Assembly (NCBI GenBank): GCA_036250195.1
Contig: JAVHZZ010000007.1
Span: 159,478,399-159,542,398, forward strand
DNA from: Mixophyes australis
Taxonomy: Eukaryota > Chordata > Amphibia > Anura > Limnodynastidae
DNA: 64,000 nucleotides
Direction: 5' to 3'
Numbering within the stretch: position 1 is the stretch's first letter; each line of letters opens with the position of its first letter. This document shows positions 1-10,400 of this stretch, piece after piece. The notes under the pieces are model-generated. The model was not told where the DNA came from. It saw only the letters and a list, made by a program, of their open reading frames with translations, and made no database searches. Made by a program: the position numbers and the translations under genes.

Positions 1-1080
1 TCCTTATACCATGTGATCCAGTGTACCTATATTATGTGATCCAGTGTCCCTATACCATGTGATCCAGTGTCCCTATAGCACGTGATCCAGTGTCCTTATA
101 CCATGTGATCCAGTGCACCTATATCATGTGATCCAGTGTCCCTATACCATGTGATCCAGTGCGCCTATATAATGTGATCCAGTGTCCTTACACCATGTGA
201 TCCAGTGCACCTATATCATGTGATCCAGTGTCCCTATACCATGCGATCCAGTGTTCCTATACCATGCGATCCAGTGTCCCTATACCATGTGATCCAGTGC
301 ACCTATATCATGTGATCCAGTGTCCCTATACCATGCGATCCAGTGTTTCTATACCATGCGATCCAGAGTCCCTATACTGTGTGATCCAGTGCACCTATAT
401 AATGTGATCCAGTGCACCTATATCATGTAATCCAGTGTCCCTATACCATGTGATCCAGTGAACCTATATCATGTGATCCAGTGTCCCTATACCATGTGAT
501 CCAGTGCACCTATATCATGTGATCCACTGCCCCTATAGCATGTAATCCAGTGTCCCTATACCATGTGATCCAGTGCACCTATATCATGTAACCCAGTGTC
601 CCTATACCATGTGATCCAGTGCACCTATATCATGTGATCCAGTGTCCCTATACCATGTGATACACTGCCCCTATACCATGTGATCCAGTGCACCTATATC
701 ATGTGATCCAGTGTCCCTATACCATGTGATACACTGCCCCTATACCATGTGATCCAGTGCACCTATATCATGTGATCCAGTGTCCCTATACCATGTGATC
801 CAGTGCACCTATAGCATGTGATCCAGTGTCCCTATAACATGTGATCCAGTGTCCCTATACCATGTGATCCAGTGCACCTATATCATGTGATCCACTGTCC
901 CTATATCATGTGATCCACTGTCCCTATACCATGTGATCCACTGTCCCTATAGCATGTAATCCAGTGTCCCTATACCATGTGATCCAGTGCACCTATATCA
1001 TGTGATCCACTGTCCCTATACCATGTGATCCACTGTCCTTATATCATGTGATCCAGTGTCCCTATACCATGCGATCTAGT
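1..1080. repeat. 23-bp tandem array
   Basis: About 46 copies of a 23-bp unit resembling CCATGTGATCCAGTGTCCC plus TATA. Two variants (GTGTCCCTATACC and GTGCACCTATATC) alternate in many places, giving a 46-bp higher-order period. The array runs off the left edge and should lie in a MARCO intron. Confidence 0.95.
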
Positions 1081-1404
1081 GCAGAAATGAGGGTGAGTGA
1101 GCTATAAGGATTTCTGGTACCAAGGTGACATGTATGATCCCTGGCATAGAGTGAGGGTTGTACAGTATGTTGATATGTTCTGTGCAATGTATAGAGAGGA
1201 GGGAGAGATTGTTAAATCACCAGTGTTTCAGCACTATGCAATCATTACTTACTACAGATATTAACGTTTAACAATTGCCTTTAAGTGGCCGATATGTGTA
1301 CCTTGATGAGTCCGGTAACACTAGTGATACAACATTTGTGTAATGTTATACAGTATTTGACATAAGTGACTGATATAACAGACTGATTACTCTGTATCCT
1401 GCAG

Positions 1405-1449
1405 GGACGACGGGTGAACCAGGACAGCCCGGACAAGATGGGCAAAAAG
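1405..1449 (+). CDS. MARCO: MARCO collagen exon (5 triplets)
   Basis: A 45-nt exon between CCTGCAG and GTAAAA encodes [15 protein letters not shown] when the first base of the codon comes from the previous exon. The length of 45 nt is typical of collagen exons. It is the most 5' exon of the gene visible here. Confidence 0.85.
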
Positions 1450-4400
1450 GTAAAATCATCTCGTGTTGGTGTGTGTGCTGACATGTGGTGGCTGCCGGCG
1501 TGTGCTGCCATGTGGTGGCTGCCGGCGTGTGCTGCCATGTGGTGGCTGCCGGCGTGTGCTGCCATGTGGGGGCTGCCGGCGTGTGCTGCCATGTGGTGGC
1601 TGCCGGCGTGTGCTGACATGTGGGGGCTGCCGGCGTGTGCTGCCATGTGGTGGCTGCCGGCGTGTGCTGACATGTGGTGGCTGCCGGCGTGTGCTGACAT
1701 GTGGTGGCTGCCGGCGTGTGCTGCCAGCCTGGTGCGGGCCAAATACAAAGGGCACCAGTAAAGCAATATCTTCCAGCATGATCAATAAGGAGTACACCCC
1801 CTTCCTCTTCTGGGCTGGTTTGTTTTTCTGAGTACCAGAACCCCGACAACCAGGATACCTACAAACACCGATTAGAACAAAAAATGACATCAATATACAC
1901 AGACTTACCTACAAAGCGACGCAGCACATGTCCGATGTCTGGATCATGCTGACCGCAAGTAATTCCGAAGACAGAGGTCTCCGGCACTTCACCTCCACGT
2001 CACTGAACAGTGCGGCCTAGATAACTCTTCATTTAAAGCGGCAATGTTGGTACCCCAGTGTTTCTTTCTAGTATCCTGATTGCCTTACGCAGGTGTCACT
2101 GCCATGATCCTCATTCCCATTGTAACCTCTGAGAAATAGGGACAATATGAGAATAATGTAGCAAGGACACAAAAGGAAAACACGTAGTGGGAGATAAACT
2201 AATATGAGGTTTTATGTGCAACTTGAGAACTGCCACACATGGGATCCATACTGCAGAATATACTATCCTGCGGTTTGGAGGCTGAAAACTAAATCGGCAT
2301 CTGATGTGTTGTGGTTTGTAAATCCCTAAAACACATGGTTTACCCCTTGTATTTACTAAAAGCCCAGTCTATTCAGCACCAGGCTGGTCCTTTAGGGGAG
2401 GGGGGCAGCTAGAGAGTCCCAGCCCAATGCTATGTCACAACTGGAATCCTTCCGTTACCCCTGGTGGGTGGTTAATGGTCCACATGTTAAAACATAGTGC
2501 TCACTCTTGTGGCACTACAAGTGCCAGCATGCAATGAGACAAGAGCATGCACTAACATTACTGCCCCACTAATAAGGAAACAATGATTATCCTGATATAA
2601 GTTAAATGAGTACTGTCCCTAATTTTATATAAATGATTAATACCCTCGCTTGTCTTTTAATTAACAATGGTCCAATAACTCTAAATTATAAAAAAACAGA
2701 TATATAGTGTTCCCATAATAAATACTTCCCTAACTACTCCATTGCCTAGTGAGCCGGACATCCAATCAGGAGCAGGCTCTTACCTGTGATTGGCTGAGCG
2801 GTGTAAGAGATCTCTCCTGATTGGCTGCTCGGCTATTAAGTTTAACTCCTTGTGCGCCGGGTGCCCCTCCGGAGCGGTTTGTCAGTTGAGTGAGGATTTT
2901 TTTTACTAGATAATGTTGGGCGGATAAGTTACGTATGTTTTTATTATGGACATACATTTGTATTATTAATGGTGGCAAAAAAATGATTCATTCTTATGGG
3001 GGTCTTAGTTAAAGGCAGTTAGGGACATTATTTATTTAAACAGAATCGGGGACAGTACTCTAACTTATATCAGAGAAATTCTTGTCCATTTATTAGTGGT
3101 GCAACACTTTTATTGCCCACTCTTGTGGTGCTGTATGCTGACATCTGCGATTCCATAAGAGCGTGCAGAATATTTTAACATGTCGACCCTAGTACCAGCA
3201 GGTCCCAGTGCAACTTAGCATTGAGATATGGATCTCTAGGTGCAGGACCCGAACAATCCCCAATCACACTCTCCCTAGAGGACCGGTCAACTGTACAGCT
3301 AGGTACACACTGAAGAATTGTCCGACCGACGTGTTATCTCAAACGATTGTACCTACGACTGAAGGTCCGATCAGTCTGACGATTCATGTGTACACACTGA
3401 CACCATTTACTTTCAGATCCGTGCTCTTCATCTGGTCCTTCATCTGGTCCTCTAGTCTTCAGAGAATTACAGCACAATATTCATTCATCTATTATTGTCA
3501 CACTGATTAAAACCGCCTTGTTATAGCTATCCATATGTCCTAAGGAATTTCATTAGCTTCTGTGACTCGGAAAATAAATATCCTGTCTCAGAATGAACAA
3601 ATGAATTATTCCTTCCACAGCATTCTCTATATTTATTCACCGGGACATTCATTGCCGGCATCGGCTGAAAAGAGCCGACTCTGTAAACTCTATGGAGATC
3701 GTCAGCATGAGTCCATACACACTACATGATCGGTCGGTGATTGGTCGGAAAATATTAAACCGTACGACCGACCAAATGAGCCGACAATCGGCACTTTGGA
3801 ATAACTTTTGACCATCGTGTCACTATACACAATAACCAGACTTCCAACCGAATGGTCGTATGTCAGCTGATTTGCCCGATTATTGGACGAAAACACTCCA
3901 GTGTGTACCTAGCCTAACCTGGGCTTCTAATCTAATTTAATTAGACTTTATTTCTTTATTTATTTTGTAATATATGAATAGACAAGATAGCCCAAACATC
4001 ATGCGCTTCAGAACCAGGTCTAGGAATACCTGTGCCACACATTGGGGTCTTAGCCGCACTTACCTCATCCGCCACTGTCATATCACGGCTACCTGGGCCC
4101 CTCCTGGTCGCCTGCAGCATTCCTGTCCATCACATCTCTGTTTGTAAACACACACATACGGTTTGTTCTGCTGCATGGACATGGTGATCTTGGAAGCAGT
4201 CAGGTGATCATTCCAGACCAACCAGATTCAGCAGCTGTGATCACATGAACTGTGCAGCCAATAGTTGTTCGGGACACCCTATTTAAACCTGCTGCTGAGA
4301 TCTGTTCATTGCTAGAACAACACACTTCTCCCCTGAGGATAGTGCTAGGCTCCAGGTTCCAGTTGTTCCTGATTCCCTGTGTTTACAAAGTGATCATCTT

Positions 4401-7400
4401 CTGTGTACATCCTGCTTTACCAACTACATATCACTTTGCAAGTATCCTGCATTGTAAAGAGCATATCTTCTTCCAGCATCCTACATTATCCGGAGGTCAT
4501 CACCCTGCAGGTACTTTGCACTTTCAAGCTGCTCATCCTCCTGTAATATTCTCCATTCAGCAGAGTGCTCACCTCAGTAAGACCTTTGCACCATCCAGTA
4601 TCTATCCTGCAGTACCAGTGGCTTTACCAGTATCATCAGTTCTGTTGCTACGGCTGATTCTGAGTCTCTAGGGCTTTTTTCCAGTTCCGTGTGTGGGTTC
4701 TAGGTCTGTACCTGCCTCACAGTCCTGAGTTCACCATTCCGTGTCACGGTGCTGAGTTTCTAGTCCCTGTCTCCAGTTCCAGTTTGCTCTGTTCTGAGTT
4801 TCCACGTTTCCTATCTGAGATCTTATTAGTGGGCTCCAGTCCGGTGTGCCTGGCTATAGGAGCTGCAATTGAGTTCCCACAAACAGTTACAGTCAGGTAT
4901 AACGCCGGTGTCACGTGGCGCTCATTCGGCTTCCATAAACGTAGACTAAGACACTCACCTGTGCCTCATTAAGCAGACCTCAAACCCTTAGTCTTGATCT
5001 GCACATGTGCAGACTGAGTACCTGTCTGTTTCTGGCAAGATTCCTATTGGTTCCTGTTTCTGGCTCTAAAGTTGAAAAGGCACTTCCTCCCTTTCCTCTG
5101 GGCCTGTTGATCAAGTTACCTGTCTGATTAGGTTCCTACCTATTCTGTGAGCCTTCACCTGGATCGTCAGTGCCTCTGCTGTGTGTCGCTGTTCCACGGG
5201 CTATACCGCTCAAGCTGCACCTGTCTCCGCTGTGTTGCTGTTCCACGGGCTATACTGCTCAAGCTGCACCTGTCTCCGCTGTGTTGCTGTTCCACGGGCT
5301 ATACCGCTCAAGCTGCACCTGTCTCCGCTGTGTTGCTGTTCCACGGGCTATACCGCTCAAGCTGCACCTGTCTCCGCTGTGTCGCTGTTCCACGGGCTAT
5401 ACCGCTCAAGCTGCACCTGTCTCCGCTGTGTTGCTGTTCCACGGGCTGGATCGCTTAAGGCTACACTTGTCTTCATTGTGCTGCTACTACACGGGCCGTG
5501 CTGCTCAAGTTACATCCTATTGTGTCACCACTCCACGGACTGCACCACTCAAGCTTCATCTACTTCGCCTTTGCCTATGTGGCTCAGTGACATTACAGGT
5601 CGTATCATCTAGCTGCTTGTTCTTATCTACTCCTGCTGGCTGAACTGTTCCTATTTCATCTAAGCATATAATAGCATTACAGGGTATCTCACTCTTGCTG
5701 CATCTACTGTGACTACATTGCTGCCTGGACTGTTACTTGTACCTCCGATGTTGTGCTGCCTTTTTGTGGTCCCATATACCTGCTGCATTACCATCTCTAC
5801 CCTGTTGCTGGACTGTTCATGCTATTGCTATATTTGAATATATCGATTATATCTCTATTTGTATTCATTCATGCTATATTGCTGGTGGCACTGCTTACCC
5901 TGTTCCTACGTTCCTTGTATCAATACACAGACTCTCCTGTTGATCATCCAATCATCATTAAATCGCTGATTGTACTTTTATCCTGCATCTGTTGTCTATC
6001 CGCTGTCTGGGTGTAGCACCTACAACATTACCAGTGTGCCTACGTTACACCAGTCACTATCACTCCCCTGGGACCCTGCCCAACACCCCTGGTAGGGACC
6101 GCGACCTGCGGGCGAACGCCGCTGAGTCCAAGTCACCTTGCGGTGACCGCTGGTGAAAACCATTCGCCCGTTAGACTCCGCTCCCTGCTAGGGGTAACAT
6201 CTGTTGGGCGGATCCAAGAGTCCAGAATACCAAACCGTGACAGCCGGATTCCAGTCCAGTACTCAGGCACAGACTCCAGTCCTTATATTCCTATACTGCT
6301 TGTGCTACTCTGAGGACTCTACATGAGCAGAAACATCATCCAGGCCACTAGGTTCTGTTTCAGTCCTGCTCCAGCTAGGCCCAAGGGTCCCGAATCGGAT
6401 CAAGAAATAGATACGGCCGTGACAACCTGCCTTCATTCTTCTCATACAAGGTCTGTGAGAAACACTGTCTACTTTTAGTTCTAAATGGTATTAATCATCC
6501 ATGTAATGCAGGTGCTGTAGGAGCTCCCGGTGTACCCGGCCTCCATGGTCTACCAGGTGTATCAGGGGAGAAAGGAAACAACGGTGATATCGGTCTTCCT
6601 GGGACACCAGGTGAGGAATGATAACTCTAAGGCAGGAATGATCAGTCACGTGAAAGAATGATCAACACATGGAAATTTCAGTTGTAGATCAGTTACTTAA
6701 AGGAAATCTTAGTCACAGGAAGTATTGAATAGATACAGGAAGAAATGATTAGAAACAGGAAGAATTGTTTAGTCATAGGAATGATTAGACACAAAAGGAA
6801 TGATCAGTGACAAGGAGGAATATTCAATAAATGATTAGTTACAGGAACAATATTAATTCACAGAAAATATTATTTGCAGGGAGGAATGATGAGTCCCGGG
6901 GAGGAATGATGAGTCCCGGGGAGGAATGATGAGTCCCGGGGAGGAATGATGAGTCCCGGGGAGGAATGATGAGTCCCGGGGAGGTATGATGAGTCCCGGG
7001 GAGGAATGATGAGTCCCGGGGAGGAATGATGAGTCCCGGGGAGGAATGATGAGTCCCGGGGAGGAATGATGAGTCCCGGGGAGGAATGATCACTTGCAGG
7101 AATCAATGATTAATGACAGGAATTACAATAGATTATCAGAGATAACATTGAGCTGTGTTTTCTCCTGTGCAGGTGCTGCTGGAAATCCTGGGACCAATGG
7201 TCAGAGAGGACAGAAAGGTGACACAGGTATTACAGCAAGTACCAACTATCATTTACACACCAATAATTACTCTGTATATTCATATACTCACACACATTAC
7301 TCTCATACATTAGTCACACATATACTCGCACGGTCTATTAGAGGACTTGTGTGTTTGAGGCCATGAGATATATATATATAAGTACAGACAGTGACGGTTT

Positions 7401-10400
7401 CACCTGACACAACGTTGCGCTCTGTAAGGTCCCATTCTGTGTCCTAGAAGGATTTAATCCTGACATAAATGTGATTGTCGCTTTCAGTCATTTTCTTACT
7501 GAGATCTGTTTCTAGGAGCGAGAGGAGATGTGGGACATAAAGGTGACAGAGGAATTCCAGGTGAGATCATCTCTTTAGTTGTACTCTGTGCCCCATATTA
7601 CATACGTGTGCAATGTATGTGCCATGTATACAGATCAGATCATACTGCAGAGGTGTTGTATGAAGCTGCACAACACTCAGGTAGTCACCGTCCGAGCACT
7701 GGTACGTCACATGGGCTATGTAGAAGTATATTTATAGGGTAAGAAGCTGAGGGCAATGTCATGTGCACAGTGGTTAGCATTATATTATATATTGGGTGGC
7801 AGAGTGGTTAGCATTATATTATATATTGGGTGGCAGAGTGGTTAGCATTATATTATATATTGGGTGGCAGAGTGGTTAGCACTATATTATATATTGGGTG
7901 GCACAGTGGTTAGCAATATATTATATATTGGGTGGCACAGTGGTTAGCATTATATTATATATTGGGTGGCACAGTGGTTAGCATTATATTATATATTGGG
8001 TGGCACAGTGGTTAGCATTATAATATATATTGTGTGGCAGAGTGGTTAGCATTATATTATATATTGGGTGGCACAGTGGTTAGCATTATATTATATATTG
8101 GGTGGCACAGTGGTTAGCATTATATTATATATTGGGTGGCACAGTGGTTAGCATTATATAGTGGGGAGAAGTCATAGTGGGGAGAAGAGTCATAGTGGGA
8201 AGAAGAGTCATAGTGGGTGGGATAGTTCAGAGTAGAGTCATAATATAACAGAGATGGGATAGAAAATCCAGTGTTGAGAGATGTCGCTTAATAAAGACAA
8301 AAGTAAAGGAGGGTATGATTAATAATTCAGGATCTGTGCTAGTTTGTCACTATTAATTTGCTTTTGTATTTTGTTCTTCAGGAGCTGCTGGAATTCCTGG
8401 CAGCACAGGAACAACTGGAAACCCTGGTCCCCCAGGCCCAAAAGGACAAACTGGGGAGAAGGGGGCCACTGGTCCTCAAGGTACATCCCAGGTTCAGCGC
8501 AACCAACTATAGAACCACAATAACATCTTGGCTTTGCTGGTAATGTTGCACTATACTCTCTGCTTTCAGGACACAACTATGGAAAGTAAATGTGCACTTA
8601 GTAGTGTGGGAAGGAGGGAAAATCTCCAGAGACGCACTGTGCTAAAGAGAAAACATCTTATCAAAGTCCACCCTCCTACCACGTTATATCCACCCCCCTA
8701 CCACGTTATATCCACCCCCTACCACGTTATATCCACCCCCTACCATGTTATATCCACCCCCCTACCACGTTATATCCACCCCCCTACCACGTTATATCCA
8801 CCCTCCTACCATGTTATATCCACCCTCCTACCACGTTATATCCAGCCCCCTACCATGTTATATCCAGCCCCCTACCACGTTACATTCACCCTCCTACCAC
8901 GTTGCATCCACCCTCCTACCACGTTACATCCACCCTCCTACCACGTTACATCCACCCTCCTACCACGTTACATCCACCCCCCTACCACGTTACATTCACC
9001 CTCCTACAACGTTATATCCACCCTCCTACCACGTTATATCCACCCTCCTACCACGTTACATCCACCCTCCTACCACGTTACATCCACCCTCCTACCACGT
9101 TAGTTCCACCCTCCTACCACGTTACATCCACCCTCTATCATTAAGTGGCACTTCTCAGATTACCTCCTTAACTACTGTCTGGTCTAGGCTCATATATGGC
9201 TAATCATGAGAGTGAGGGGACACTGGGACTGTCTGTATTACATGTGTCCCCTCACTCTCAGGACACCGGGACTGTCAGTATTACATGTGTCCTGAGAGGG
9301 AGGGGACACCGGGACTGTCTGTATTACATGTGTCCTGAGAGTGAGGGGACACCGGGACTGTCTGTATTACACGTGTCCTGAGAGTGAAGGGACACCGGGA
9401 CTGTCTGTATTACATGTGTCCTGAGAGTGAGGGGACACTGGGACTGTCTGTATTACATGTGTCCTGAGAGTGAGGGGACACTGGGACTGTCTGTATTACA
9501 CGTGTCCTGAGAGTGAGGGGACACTGGGACTGTCTGTATTACACGTGTCCTGAGAGTGAGGGGACACCGTGACTGTCTGTATTACACGTGTCCTGAGAGT
9601 GAGGGGACACCGGGACTGTCTGTATTACACGTGTCCTGAGAGTGAGGGGACACCGGGACTGTCTGTATTACATGTGTCCTGAGAGTGAGGGGACACCGGG
9701 ACTGTCTGTATTACATGTGTCCTGAGAGTGAGGGGACACCGGGACTGTCTGTATTACATGTGTCCTGAGAGTGAGGGGACACCTGGACTGTCTGTATTAC
9801 CTTTATGGTCCATGCACTCTTTATAATGTACCCTCTCCACTCATTTCTCTCGGTTTAATAATCTCAAACTGTAAAGTGATATCTCCTTTGCTCTGCACCT
9901 GCTCAGTACTCTGCAGGGAGCACCCTCTTTCCGCCCACTCCTTGCCTCGGTCTGTGTAAAGTTTTGCCCTTCCGTAAATGTCGAATATCTCGCTCCACAT
10001 ATCCAATACATTTTGGAGGATATTTAGGTACACATAGAGGCGCACACGGCACCAGAGCTGGTTGTGCAGTAATTTTCTGATTATACTGATGCCAGCAGCA
10101 AGTCGTTGACTTAATATCTTATATTACTCTAAATCTCGAAGACATTTTGCTATAGTTCATCACATGAGGTTACAGATCAGCAAATAGCAGAACACGTACA
10201 GTATCAGTCAATTAAGACTGTGCTTTGTGTTACAAACTTTACATCTTGTGCTAATGTTTCTGCTTCATTAACCTGTTGTCCTGTCCTGGAATTCATGGAA
10301 CTACCCAATAAAGGCACTAACTGATTCTATTTTATTTTCATGTAGGACCTGCTGGAATCCCCGGACAAAACAGAGGTAAGAGGAGATTATTATCTGACTG

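Noticed and set aside
1281..1893. Several overlapping frames with AGSHHM- or [13 protein letters not shown] repeats
   Set aside because: They are produced by the 27-bp array next to the first MARCO exon; only 1405-1449 is coding.
6881..7090. CRISPR-like appearance of regular repeats
   Set aside because: There are no unique spacers; units are directly adjacent, and the host is a vertebrate.
8528..9203. Proline/histidine-rich frames up to 191 codons
   Set aside because: They translate the 22-bp C-rich intronic array; all three + frames are open at once.
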